Positions 43,704 through 53,345 of a DNA stretch of 64,000 nucleotides are shown piece by piece (the first letter of the stretch is position 1; every line of letters begins with the position of its first letter). The position numbers and the translations under genes are program-made. Source of the DNA: Pseudomonas aegrilactucae (GTDB taxonomy: Bacteria > Pseudomonadota > Gammaproteobacteria > Pseudomonadales > Pseudomonadaceae); assembly GCF_019168305.1 (NCBI RefSeq), contig NZ_JAHTBI010000023.1, positions 1 through 64,000 of the forward strand, read 5' to 3'. The notes below the pieces were generated by a model. That model ran no database searches. It saw nothing but the letters and a program-made list of their open reading frames with translations, and was not told where the DNA came from.

Positions 43704-46531
43704 TTTGGTGCCTGCACCGGCGCTAAAAAGGACTCTTCAATAGGGTCGTCGAGCCAGTCAGCTGATTTGAATATCAATGGCGCGGGAGAGGAAGGCTGTG
43801 TTATTGCGATCTTTGGTTGCTTGGAAAAGTTTGGATGGTATAAATATTCCAGTTTGACGATTGCATCTTGGTGCATTGTTATTTTCCATTCTCGCAGGGG
43901 CCCTACACGCTCATCTCTTCGGATAAGGTATTGATAGTGATAGTCAATGCCTTGGCTCTGGTGGGTGTGAATTAGGGGTGCTCTCACTTCGGAAAGTTCT
44001 TTATTGTAAAGGAAGACACGTATTTTCCACGCAAATCTTTCGCCCTTCATGGTGTTGGGTAAGAAGCAGTTTATGTCGAGCGTTCCAACTTTATGATTCC
44101 ATGACTGTTCCCATTGGGCAGTTAGACGTGGCCGGTAAAGAAGGTTGTAAAATGCTTCCATTTCCTGTTGGCTGGAATAATGGTTATCATGCTTCCCCCA
44201 AATGCTGTGTTTTAACCAAGTTTCCACGGGGCCGTGCTTTAATTTATCGGCGCGTAACGAGAAGTAAATTCCTGCTCCAAGTGTAATTAGTGCGATGACC
44301 GCCCAGCCAGCTGGCGTCAGCCCCAAAAATGTCACGACACTTTTTCCTGCCGTCAATGCGAGGGTGCTTGCAGTTCCGCCCGCCCAGCTTGAGAACGCTA
44401 GGGCACTTCCAGCCAGCGCGGCACCGAAGTGAGCATGAGCTTTTTCTGGATTATGCTCGCTGATTGCAGTTGTTGCCCTGACGCCATCTGACAGGGCCAA
44501 TAGTGCTGCTCCCGCTGCGCCGAAAATGGAGACGCCGTATTTGAAACCATGTAATTTTGCAGTGCTTGCAAGTGCTGCATTTCCTCTGCGCGTTGAAATA
44601 ATTTCTGTTGCAGTCGCGATGACCTCTATACTTGCTCCAATAAGTGCGGCATCTGCCCCTAAAAATGTGAGTAATGTATTGGCGTCAAGCGATTTATCAG
44701 CTGCTCTAGATGACTGCCATACTCCCATTATCGCCAACACCCCTCCAAGACCAGTGAAGAAATGTCCCGCCGGCCCCCGCAATTGTTCAACTCGCCGGAT
44801 AAACGGATTTTCCTCCAGCGGCACTATGCGTTTGGATGGTAATGCTGTTTTTTGACGGCCTGCCGTATCGAGCACCCGATAGTCGGTCTCGTCCACTTTG
44901 ATCCACTCATAAAATTTCATGCGCACATCCCCGGTAGTCGGGTGCACCGTGGTGTCGATATCCAATCCCCAACGCTTGATCAGTTTCGGTCCCAGCACTT
45001 GCTGCCCTTCGAATTCGCGTGCATAACGAAGGTATTGTGCTGCGTCCAGTTCATGTGCGACCAAGGTGGCATTGAAGCGCAGCTCCAGCACATGCCTCAG
45101 CCGGCGTACCAGCACATCAGCCTTGTTGGCGGCAGGGAGCGATTGAAGTAAACCGATCAAGGCATTGGTAGCTGAAGTCGCCGCATGCTCTTCGAGGTAT
45201 TTGTCCACTACATCGAACGTGCTTTTGATCAAAGAAGAAGTCTTCATCAATCGATCAGTGATGTTCGCATTGCCCTGGGCCAAGGCTTGCCAGTAAAGGC
45301 TACGGTCGGGTGGCATATCGACCATTTGTTCAAGCAGTTGGCGCCCTGATTCGGTGTGCACCAATGCGCCGATGCAGTGGAAAACAGCTTCTTCGAAATC
45401 CTTGCCGTTGGCAGGCACCCCCAGGTCGTAGGTGTTGATCGCCAAGGCAAGATAACTGGAGTGGTTGAGCCATGCGTTGATATCCTCAACAGCACGTTCT
45501 ATCGGTGCGTCGAAGGCGGCCAGGCGCGCGGCGTAGGTACTGCGAAACTGTTGCAGTTGTGCCCAGTTCACCAAGGCTTGTTGTCGGGTGAGGGTATCGG
45601 TGTTCTCAACCGAGTGATTGTGTTCGAAGTAGCCGCTGATCAACTGAGCGCTGGTCAGCCTGTGGGCATTTTCGGCAGTGAAACGGGTGCGCTCTTGTAC
45701 GGCTCGCGTCGCCACGTTGTTGAGCTCACTGGTAACGCCGACAGGGTCGTGCAGTACAACGGCCAAAGGTTGGATATCAGTACGGGCCATCAGCGCAGCC
45801 CGCATCGCGGCATCTACCTTCACGCCTTGTATTGGCAAATGCTGGTGCTCGCTCCAATGTAGCGGATGTGAGGGAGCAAACATGGACCATTGTTTCGCTT
45901 GCTCGCGGATGCGAGACAGGGAGGGATGGGTCGATAGTTCGAACACCTGATCGTTGAGCATGCTGCTGGGCAGTACATGGGCTTGTCCATGCCCGCCAGA
46001 GGGTTTTACTGCGGTGGCCAATTGGCTGCGTAACGCCTGGCTGTCCAGTTCGATTTTCCACAGCGTGCAATGGCTGAGCAACGTATCGCTGGCTAGTAAC
46101 CAGACGGTATCGGCCACGTCATCTTCCGGGGCCGGCAGGTACGCTGTGGCACCGGCGGTATCCATACGGGCATGCTGCCCTGGCGTGTCGTTGTCATTGT
46201 CCAGTTCGCTCCACCACAAGGCTGCGAAGCGGGCGTCTTCGGTTACCTGATAGTGTTGAGTCCACATGCGCGCGTCGCGAAAGTAGAACACGTAGACGTA
46301 GCAACCTGGCCGTAGTGATCGCAGGCCATAGTGCATGGCCCCCTTGAGCGCCGGATAATCGGAGACATCCAGTTGCGGTAGCACCGTCTGATCAAACGGA
46401 TGGTCATTCACGGCATAGCGCAATGGATACACTGGAACACACCGCTGGCATGGCAGGTTGCCAATGAACTGACCGACCACAGGCTCGCTCGGATGGGGCG
46501 GTTGAAGGGCCTTTTTATGGCTATTGCACAT
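43700..46531 (-). CDS. VasX-like T6SS membrane-active effector
   Basis: 943 residues. The N-terminus (LPCQRCVPVYPLRYAVNDHPF) matches the VasX/BTH_I2691-type effector N-terminal domain, followed by a long helical region. From about residue 610 to 780 there are four to five hydrophobic helices (HFFTGLGGVLAIMGVW, TFLGADAALIGASIEVIATA, VSIFGAAGAALLALSDG, LGLTPAGWAVIALITLGAG), as in pore-forming toxins. The C-terminal ~150 residues are soluble. It is encoded between a DUF4123 adaptor and a DUF6708 protein behind vgrG, the normal cargo position. The part encoding the C-terminal half is AT-rich, unlike the N-terminal half, which suggests a recombined toxin end. Confidence 0.83.
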   Translation of the reverse strand: MCNSHKKALQPPHPSEPVVGQFIGNLPCQRCVPVYPLRYAVNDHPFDQTVLPQLDVSDYPALKGAMHYGLRSLRPGCYVYVFYFRDARMWTQHYQVTEDARFAALWWSELDNDNDTPGQHARMDTAGATAYLPAPEDDVADTVWLLASDTLLSHCTLWKIELDSQALRSQLATAVKPSGGHGQAHVLPSSMLNDQVFELSTHPSLSRIREQAKQWSMFAPSHPLHWSEHQHLPIQGVKVDAAMRAALMARTDIQPLAVVLHDPVGVTSELNNVATRAVQERTRFTAENAHRLTSAQLISGYFEHNHSVENTDTLTRQQALVNWAQLQQFRSTYAARLAAFDAPIERAVEDINAWLNHSSYLALAINTYDLGVPANGKDFEEAVFHCIGALVHTESGRQLLEQMVDMPPDRSLYWQALAQGNANITDRLMKTSSLIKSTFDVVDKYLEEHAATSATNALIGLLQSLPAANKADVLVRRLRHVLELRFNATLVAHELDAAQYLRYAREFEGQQVLGPKLIKRWGLDIDTTVHPTTGDVRMKFYEWIKVDETDYRVLDTAGRQKTALPSKRIVPLEENPFIRRVEQLRGPAGHFFTGLGGVLAIMGVWQSSRAADKSLDANTLLTFLGADAALIGASIEVIATATEIISTRRGNAALASTAKLHGFKYGVSIFGAAGAALLALSDGVRATTAISEHNPEKAHAHFGAALAGSALAFSSWAGGTASTLALTAGKSVVTFLGLTPAGWAVIALITLGAGIYFSLRADKLKHGPVETWLKHSIWGKHDNHYSSQQEMEAFYNLLYRPRLTAQWEQSWNHKVGTLDINCFLPNTMKGERFAWKIRVFLYNKELSEVRAPLIHTHQSQGIDYHYQYLIRRDERVGPLREWKITMHQDAIVKLEYLYHPNFSKQPKIAITQPSSPAPLIFKSADWLDDPIEESFLAPVQAPK

Positions 46532-46540
46532 GGCGTGTTC

Positions 46541-47431
46541 TCAGAAAGCGCAGGGCTGATGGTCAAGGTGATATTCGCTCTCGCTCAGGCGCATTCGTGC
46601 GTCGAGCGCCTTTTTTGACAGCAAGGCCAGAACCTGTGGCTCTTCGACGAAGCGATGCTCCGGATAACGCAGACGAAGCAGGAAGTACCGATAGAGATCA
46701 CGTTCGCGGGCAATGCTCATGACGTCTGCTTCCTGCTTGAAGATGCTCAGCCGTCGAATGAGCTCGGCAGCGTCGAACTGCCGCACCAGTTCGGGCTGCT
46801 CCTGTTCAAGGCGTTGGGTGGCGTACTGCATGAACCAGGTTGAATTTGCGTGGTTCAGCGCAGCTTCCTCACAGGCGTAAAGTTGTAACTTGGCGCCTTG
46901 TGCGTCGAGACCGGGGAAGGGGTTATGCAGCGTTAGCCACTGATCGGGGCTTGCTTGGCTACGCCAGATCAATGATTCGATCGGCCCCAGAACCTGTGCA
47001 ATGCGTGAGTCATTCAACGTCAGGGCCAGCTCCTCCAGCTGGCGTAGCATGCCCAGATGAAAGCGCACAGGATTGCCCTGTGCAGTCGTGATAGGCGAAG
47101 GGCGGGTCAGGTGATCAAGCAGGGTGTTCTTGTTGGCCGACGCAGTAAGGATCAGGCCCGCAAAGGCGGGTGCCCATGCACCAAGGTAAGCGTCAAACAA
47201 CGCCTTGTTCAGCGGTACCAGCAGGGGCCCCTGGCGAAAATCGGTAGCACCGTATTCGAGTGCTTTTCCACGCCATAGCCAGCAATGGTTGCGACGGCCA
47301 TTGAGTGCTACAACTTCGTCCTCCAAGGATTGACTGAAGCCTCCATTGATCAGTAACCAGTACTGGTCCTGTCGGGTGGAACACGGAAATACAGGCTTTT
47401 GTATATATTCAAGCAGTCCTTTGCGCAGCAT
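46541..47431 (-). CDS. DUF4123 T6SS effector adaptor/chaperone
   Basis: 296 residues with the DUF4123 pattern (QYWLLINGGFSQSLEDEV, FRQGPLLVPLNKALFDAYLG). DUF4123 proteins load a specific effector onto the cognate VgrG. The start codon abuts the vgrG stop directly (47431/47432) and the effector gene starts 9 bp after its stop, so vgrG, adaptor, effector and DUF6708 form one unit. Confidence 0.87.
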   Translation of the reverse strand: MLRKGLLEYIQKPVFPCSTRQDQYWLLINGGFSQSLEDEVVALNGRRNHCWLWRGKALEYGATDFRQGPLLVPLNKALFDAYLGAWAPAFAGLILTASANKNTLLDHLTRPSPITTAQGNPVRFHLGMLRQLEELALTLNDSRIAQVLGPIESLIWRSQASPDQWLTLHNPFPGLDAQGAKLQLYACEEAALNHANSTWFMQYATQRLEQEQPELVRQFDAAELIRRLSIFKQEADVMSIARERDLYRYFLLRLRYPEHRFVEEPQVLALLSKKALDARMRLSESEYHLDHQPCAF

Positions 47432-49546
47432 TTAACTGGCCCCCCTTGCAGTACAGTTGCAGGGCTCGCGAAAACATGTGCCATCTGCACGTCTGCCGCA
47501 GATCTGATCCATCGCCTGCGCAATGTTCGGGCTGCCCGTGGTAATCAGTGTTGTGCCCATACCGGCGCTGGTCATGTCTACCGGCCCCTTGAGGTGAATT
47601 GCAACGCCATTGAGCGTTATGCCGCTGGCATCGATGCAAAGGCTGCCGCCTGGGCCCTCCAGCACCAGACTGTGGCTTGCTTGCAGCAAGATCCGCTCTG
47701 CGCAGTGTTCTATTGCCTTGCCCACCTCAAGTCGATACTGCCCTTGCACGATATGTTCGACATTGCCGCCCGTTTCGAGCGTGTGGTTCGCAGTGGTTCG
47801 ATCGTGACGATTGTTGCCAACGCTTTCGCTTCGATCTTTCTCGACTGTAAGTGTTTGATTGCGGCCAACGGCCAATGATGCATCTTGGCCGATTCGAATG
47901 TGTTCATCGTTACCCACCACCTCAGAGCGATCTCGCCCGACGTGGATTTTCTCATCGTGCTCTATATGGTCGCTGCGGTCGTTTCCAACGCGCGTAGTCT
48001 GATCATGTTTGACCACACTGTTCTGGTCTTTCTGCGCATGGATGAACACCTCCTCCTGCCCCAGCTCATCCTCGAAGCGCAGCTCATTGAAGCCCTGGCC
48101 TTTATGGCTCTGGCTTTTGATCGTCATGCGGGTCTTGTGCTGGGGCAGCTTGTAGGGCGGCAGGTTGGCGGCCCTGAAGGTGCGGCCGATGATTAGCGGC
48201 TGGTCCGCGTCGCCGTCCAGGTAGGAGACAATCACCTCCTGCCCGATACGCGGGATCGCCATGGCGCCCCACGTGGTGCCGGCCCAGCCTTGTGACACGC
48301 GCACCCAGCAGGAGCTGGTGTCGTTGTTCTGGCTCTCGCGGTCCCACGGGAAGCTGAGCTTCACCCGGCCCCATTCATCGCAGTAGATCTCTTCGCCAGG
48401 TGGCCCGACCACGGTGGCGGTCTGCGGGCCGTCGATACGCGGCTTGTGCAGCAGGGCGGCCTTCCAGTCGGCGCGGCCATCGATCAGGTGCGCGGTTTGG
48501 GTATAGCGGGTACCGAGGGTATTCTCGCCGGCTTCCTCTTCCTGGCTGCTGTGCTGGATGCCGTGGTGCGCGATGCTGATTGTGCGCCAGTGGGTATTGA
48601 AGGCCTCGCGCGGGTGCTCGTGCAGATCGAAGCCCAGGCCAGGCTGCAGGCGTGCGTTGTCGCCAATGGCTACCGCGATGCGCGCATCGTTGCGCAGGGC
48701 GAGCAGGCGGTTCTGGGTGAACGGTTTGCCGGCGGCGTCGCGCTTGTAGCGGCCGGGAAAGTCGTAGCGTTCGTAGGTGCCGGACTGGCGTTGCAGGTCA
48801 CGCCCCACGGCCTCGTGCTGCTGGTTGTAGCGCGGGTGGGTGAAGGTGTAGTCGCGCTGCACCTGGCGCGCGGTGCGCACCTGTTCGGTGTAGTCAAAGC
48901 GTGTGATGGCGGGCAGGGCCTGATCGCCGCCGGCGCTGCCTGCGTAGATCACCGCGCAGTCGTGGTCAGGCCCGATCTGGCCCAGGCCCAGTACGCGATC
49001 GGTGTGGATCAGGCGATGGCCCTTGGCGCTGTGCTTGAAGGTGTAGAGCAAGCCTTCTTCGGCGGCCAGGCGGGCAATGAAGTGCAAGTCGGTTTCGCCG
49101 GCCTGCACGCAGTATTCGCGGGGTTGATGCGCTGCGGTGATGATCTGCTCACGGTCGAACAGGTGATGCAGGCCGAGCACCTTGTCGATGATCTGCGGCA
49201 CCGTGAGTTGCTGAAAGATGCGCCAGTTCGAGCACAGGTCCAGACGAGCCAGTTGGGGCTCGACTACAACGCGGTAGCAGGTACGGCGAAAGCCGCTCTG
49301 GCCCACGGTGACGCTGCTGACCAGCCCATGCACGAAGCGCACGGCGTGCTCGTGACGCCACAGCGTGAACACGGCCGGGTTGTCGAGCAGGCCGGCGAAA
49401 TCGACGTTGGCATCATGGCTGGAGAGCTCCAGCGTCAGCTTGAACGGTGTCGACAGGCCTTCCTCCAGCTTGAATTCGATCACATCGAACCGGGCCGGGC
49501 TGCTCTCGGGCTCGAAGGTAAAGCGCAGGTCTGACTGGCGTGACAT
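47432..49546 (-). CDS. vgrG: T6SS spike protein VgrG (TssI)
   Basis: 704 residues. It has the gp27-like N-terminal part (DLRFTFEPESSPARFDVIEFKLEEGLS), the gp5-like OB fold (CDEWGRVKLSFPWDRESQNND, SCWVRVSQGWAGTTWGAMAIPRIGQEVIVSYLDGDADQP), and a VgrG beta-helix with repeated H-x-G-x-DRS units. It caps the Hcp tube and carries the effector via DUF4123. No T6SS core genes are in the window, so this is an orphan vgrG island that relies on a machine encoded elsewhere. Confidence 0.95.
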   Translation of the reverse strand: MSRQSDLRFTFEPESSPARFDVIEFKLEEGLSTPFKLTLELSSHDANVDFAGLLDNPAVFTLWRHEHAVRFVHGLVSSVTVGQSGFRRTCYRVVVEPQLARLDLCSNWRIFQQLTVPQIIDKVLGLHHLFDREQIITAAHQPREYCVQAGETDLHFIARLAAEEGLLYTFKHSAKGHRLIHTDRVLGLGQIGPDHDCAVIYAGSAGGDQALPAITRFDYTEQVRTARQVQRDYTFTHPRYNQQHEAVGRDLQRQSGTYERYDFPGRYKRDAAGKPFTQNRLLALRNDARIAVAIGDNARLQPGLGFDLHEHPREAFNTHWRTISIAHHGIQHSSQEEEAGENTLGTRYTQTAHLIDGRADWKAALLHKPRIDGPQTATVVGPPGEEIYCDEWGRVKLSFPWDRESQNNDTSSCWVRVSQGWAGTTWGAMAIPRIGQEVIVSYLDGDADQPLIIGRTFRAANLPPYKLPQHKTRMTIKSQSHKGQGFNELRFEDELGQEEVFIHAQKDQNSVVKHDQTTRVGNDRSDHIEHDEKIHVGRDRSEVVGNDEHIRIGQDASLAVGRNQTLTVEKDRSESVGNNRHDRTTANHTLETGGNVEHIVQGQYRLEVGKAIEHCAERILLQASHSLVLEGPGGSLCIDASGITLNGVAIHLKGPVDMTSAGMGTTLITTGSPNIAQAMDQICGRRADGTCFREPCNCTARGAS

Positions 49547-49751
49547 GGGATTCCCTATCCGTTGCGCGCAAGGCGTAAACATAGAGGGAAGCACTTGCAG
49601 GGTCTGTTCCCCGCAGTCCTAAAAAAACGTGGGAAATGTCTGTGAAGTCGGTCCATGACACTCACGGCTCATCGCCTGCCGTTGACAGGTACAAATCGAT
49701 CCCGGAATAAGGATATGCTGTTTCGAAATATTACAGCTTCGTGAGGGAACC

Positions 49752-50636
49752 ATGCCGTTGAAGGACCTGCTGCTCGCACTGGTGGTGATCATCGCCTGGG
49801 GCCTGAACTTCGTGGTGATCAAGGTCGGCCTCGACGGCCTGCCGCCCATGTTGCTGGGGGCCTTGCGCTTCGTGCTGGTGGCGTGCCCGGCGATCCTTTT
49901 CATCAAGCGCCCGCAGTTGCCATGGCGCTGGCTGCTGGCCTACGGCGCGACCATTTCACTGGGCCAGTTCGCCTTTCTGTTCGAGGCCATGGGCAATGGC
50001 ATGCCGCCTGGCCTGGCCTCGCTGGTGCTGCAGTCACAAGCCTTCTTCACGCTGTTTTTCGCCGCGCTGTTTCTCGGTGAGCGGCTGCGCGCCGCGAGCC
50101 TGCTGGGGCTGCTGGTGGCCGCCGGGGGGCTGGCGCTGATCGGCAGTGAAAACGGCAGCCACGTGCCGTTCTTCGCGCTGATGCTGACCCTGTGCGCTGC
50201 AGCCTGCTGGGCCATGGGCAATATCATCACGCGCCGCTTCGGCAACATCGACCTGGTGGCCCTGGTGATCTGGGGCGCGCTGATACCGCCGTTGCCGTTC
50301 TTCGCCCTGTCGTGGTGGCTGGAGGGGCCGGCACTGATCGAAAGCTCGCTGCGCGGCATCGGCCTGAATTCGATCCTGGCACTGGCCTATCTCGCCTTCA
50401 TCGCCACCATGCTCGGCTACAGCCTGTGGAGCGGGTTGCTGTCGCGTTACCCGGCAGGCAAGGTCGCGCCGTTCTCGCTGCTGGTGCCGGTGGTGGGCCT
50501 GAGCTCGTCGGCGCTGCTGCTCGACGAACGCCTGAGCACCCTGCAATGCTGGGGCGGCGTGCTGGTGATGGTCGGCCTGCTGATCAATGTGTTCGGCCCG
50601 CGCCTGCGCCAACGCCTGCTGGCGGTCCGGGGCTGA
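49752..50636 (+). CDS. EamA/DMT family transporter
   Basis: 294-residue protein with ten predicted helices and two EamA repeats (VVIIAWGLNFVVIKVGLDGLPP, then NIITRRFGNIDLVALVIWGAL). It resembles metabolite exporters of the YdcZ/YedA type. The exported compound is unknown. It is followed 63 bp later by the UvrA2-type gene in the same direction. Confidence 0.9.
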   Translation: MPLKDLLLALVVIIAWGLNFVVIKVGLDGLPPMLLGALRFVLVACPAILFIKRPQLPWRWLLAYGATISLGQFAFLFEAMGNGMPPGLASLVLQSQAFFTLFFAALFLGERLRAASLLGLLVAAGGLALIGSENGSHVPFFALMLTLCAAACWAMGNIITRRFGNIDLVALVIWGALIPPLPFFALSWWLEGPALIESSLRGIGLNSILALAYLAFIATMLGYSLWSGLLSRYPAGKVAPFSLLVPVVGLSSSALLLDERLSTLQCWGGVLVMVGLLINVFGPRLRQRLLAVRG

Positions 50637-50699
50637 GGGTTGAACGATCAGCCGGCCGCCCGCTCCAATTCCAGACCCTCGTCGAATCAAGGCCCACCC

Positions 50700-53339
50700 A
50701 TGAACTCACCCCGATCTGCCACTGCGCATGCCGGCAACAGCGGCATGGTCAAGGTCCGTGGCGCGCGCGAACACAACCTGAAAAATGTCGACGTCGATAT
50801 TCCCCGCGATGCGCTGGTGGTGTTCACCGGGGTCTCGGGCTCGGGCAAGTCCTCGCTGGCGTTTTCGACGATCTATGCCGAAGCCCAGCGACGCTATTTC
50901 GAGTCGGTGGCGCCGTATGCACGGCGTCTGATCGACCAGGTCGGCGTGCCGGATGTGGATGCCATCGAGGGTCTGCCGCCTGCCGTGGCCCTGCAACAGC
51001 AGCGCGGCACGCCCAGCGCGCGTTCGTCGGTGGGCAGCGTGACCACGCTGTCGAGCCTGATCCGCATGCTCTACTCGCGCGCCGGCAGCTACCCGGCCGG
51101 GCAACCGATGCTGTATGCCGAGGACTTCTCGCCCAATACCCCGCAGGGCGCCTGCCCCGAGTGCCATGGGCTGGGCCGGGTGTATGAAGTGGACGAGGCC
51201 TCGATGGTGCCCGATCCGTCGCTCACCATTCGCCAGCGTGCGGTGGCCTCGTGGCCGCTGGCGTGGCAGGGCCAGAACCAGCGCGACATTCTGGTGACCC
51301 TGGGCTATGACGTCGATGTGCCCTGGCGCGACCTGCCGCAGCAGCAGCGCGACTGGATCCTGTTCACTGAAGAAACGCCCACCGTGCCGGTGTATGCCGG
51401 CCTGACCCCGGCGCAAACCCGCGAGGCGCTCAAGCGCAAGCTCGAACCCAGCTACCAGGGCACCTTCAGCGGTGCGCGGCGCTACGTGCTGCACACCTTC
51501 ACCCACTCGCAGAGCGCGCTGATGCGCAAGCGCGTCAGCCCGTTCATGCACGCCAGCGCCTGCCCCGTGTGCGCGGGCAAGCGCCTCACGCGCGAGGCGC
51601 TGAGCGTGACCTTCGCCGGCCTGGACATCGCCGAACTGGCGCAGTTGCCGTTGCTGCAACTGGCCGAGGTGCTCAAGCCGGTGGCCAGTGCCACGTATGT
51701 CGAACACGGCGAAGAGCAGGGTGCAGTACTGACCCACGCGCAAACCCGTGACGCACGCAAGCAGCGTGCAGCCAGGGGTGACAACGCCCACGCCGGCGGG
51801 CCGGACGTGCGCCACACGCCCAACCTCTCGCTGGAAAAGCGCCTGGCCGCGCAGCGCATCGCCCAGGACCTGCTGGAGCGTGTGGCCACGTTGGTCGACC
51901 TGGGCCTGGGCTACCTGGCGCTGGAACGCAGCACCCCCACATTGTCCTCGGGCGAGCTGCAGCGCCTGCGCCTGGCCACCCAGCTCAACTCGCAGCTGTT
52001 CGGGGTGATCTATGTGCTCGACGAGCCGTCCGCCGGCCTGCACCCGGCCGATGGCGAAGCGCTGTACGAAGCCTTGCTGCGGCTCAAGGCAGCGGGCAAT
52101 TCGGTGTTCGTGGTCGAGCATGACCTGGACACCATGCGCCGTGCCGACTGGCTGGTGGACGTCGGCCCGGCGGCCGGCGAGCAGGGCGGCCAGGTGCTCT
52201 ACAGCGGGCCGACCGCAGGGCTGGCCAAGGTCGAGGCCTCGCAGACCCGCCGCTACCTGTTTGGCCAGCAGGCCGTCACCGCCCGCACGCCGCGCTTGCC
52301 CGGCGCCTGGCTACGCCTGCGGGGAGTGACGCGCAACAACCTGCATGACCTTGATGCCGATTTCCCGCTGGGCTGCTTCACGGCGGTCACCGGCATCTCG
52401 GGCTCGGGCAAATCCAGCCTGGTCAGCCAGGCCCTGCTGGAGCTGGTGGGCGCGCACCTGGGGCACGCCGCTGCCCCGGCCGAGCCCCAGGAGCAGAGCC
52501 TGGAGGATGACGACGTACAGGCCAGCGGCGGCCAGGTCAGCGCCGGGCTGGAGCATATCCGCCGGCTGGTGCAGGTCGACCAGAAACCCATCGGGCGCAC
52601 GCCACGCTCGAACCTGGCGACCTACACCGGCCTGTTCGACCACGTGCGCAAGCTGTTTGCCGCCACCGAGGCGGCCCGTGAACAGGGCTTCGATGCCGGG
52701 CGCTTCTCGTTCAACGTGGCCAAGGGCCGCTGCGAGACGTGCGAAGGCGAGGGCTTCGTCAGCGTCGAGCTGCTGTTCATGCCCAGTGTCTACGCGCCGT
52801 GCCCTACCTGCCATGGCGCGCGCTACAACCCGCAGACCCTGGCAGTGACCTGGCAAGGGCTGAACATCGCCCAGGTGCTGCAACTGACGGTCAGCCAGGC
52901 GCTGGAGGTGTTCGCGCAGCAGCCCGCCGTGCACCGCGCCCTGTCGGTGCTGCACGAGATCGGCCTGGGCTACCTGCGCCTGGGCCAGCCGGCCACCGAG
53001 CTGTCAGGCGGCGAGGCGCAGCGCATCAAGCTGGCCACCGAGCTGCAGCGCATGGCACGTGGTGCGACCCTCTACGTGCTCGACGAACCCACCAACGGCC
53101 TGCACCCGCAGGACATCGACCGGCTGATGCTGCAGCTCAATCGGCTGGTGGACGCCGGGCACACGGTGATCGTGGTAGAGCACGACATGCGGGTGGTGGC
53201 GCAGAGCGACTGGGTCATCGATATCGGACCGGGGGCGGGCGATCAGGGCGGCCGGCTGGTGGCGGGCGGCACGCCACAGCAGGTGGCCGCCAGCACCGCC
53301 AGCCGCACCGCGCCGTTTCTGGCCCGCGCCCTGGGCTGA
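50700..53339 (+). CDS. UvrA2-type excinuclease ABC ATPase paralogue
   Basis: 879 residues with two ABC cassettes. Walker A sites are [14 protein letters not shown] and [13 protein letters not shown], signatures [13 protein letters not shown] and [13 protein letters not shown], and zinc-finger cysteines CPECHG, CPVCAG, CETCEG and CPTCHG. It is about 60-90 residues shorter than housekeeping UvrA (~940) and its first signature reads SSGE, features of the UvrA2 class. These are linked to resistance to DNA-binding drugs or as accessory repair factors. ATG at 50700 is chosen; 20 further in-frame residues upstream are not conserved in character. Confidence 0.85.
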   Translation: MNSPRSATAHAGNSGMVKVRGAREHNLKNVDVDIPRDALVVFTGVSGSGKSSLAFSTIYAEAQRRYFESVAPYARRLIDQVGVPDVDAIEGLPPAVALQQQRGTPSARSSVGSVTTLSSLIRMLYSRAGSYPAGQPMLYAEDFSPNTPQGACPECHGLGRVYEVDEASMVPDPSLTIRQRAVASWPLAWQGQNQRDILVTLGYDVDVPWRDLPQQQRDWILFTEETPTVPVYAGLTPAQTREALKRKLEPSYQGTFSGARRYVLHTFTHSQSALMRKRVSPFMHASACPVCAGKRLTREALSVTFAGLDIAELAQLPLLQLAEVLKPVASATYVEHGEEQGAVLTHAQTRDARKQRAARGDNAHAGGPDVRHTPNLSLEKRLAAQRIAQDLLERVATLVDLGLGYLALERSTPTLSSGELQRLRLATQLNSQLFGVIYVLDEPSAGLHPADGEALYEALLRLKAAGNSVFVVEHDLDTMRRADWLVDVGPAAGEQGGQVLYSGPTAGLAKVEASQTRRYLFGQQAVTARTPRLPGAWLRLRGVTRNNLHDLDADFPLGCFTAVTGISGSGKSSLVSQALLELVGAHLGHAAAPAEPQEQSLEDDDVQASGGQVSAGLEHIRRLVQVDQKPIGRTPRSNLATYTGLFDHVRKLFAATEAAREQGFDAGRFSFNVAKGRCETCEGEGFVSVELLFMPSVYAPCPTCHGARYNPQTLAVTWQGLNIAQVLQLTVSQALEVFAQQPAVHRALSVLHEIGLGYLRLGQPATELSGGEAQRIKLATELQRMARGATLYVLDEPTNGLHPQDIDRLMLQLNRLVDAGHTVIVVEHDMRVVAQSDWVIDIGPGAGDQGGRLVAGGTPQQVAASTASRTAPFLARALG

Positions 53340-53345
53340 GGCTGG

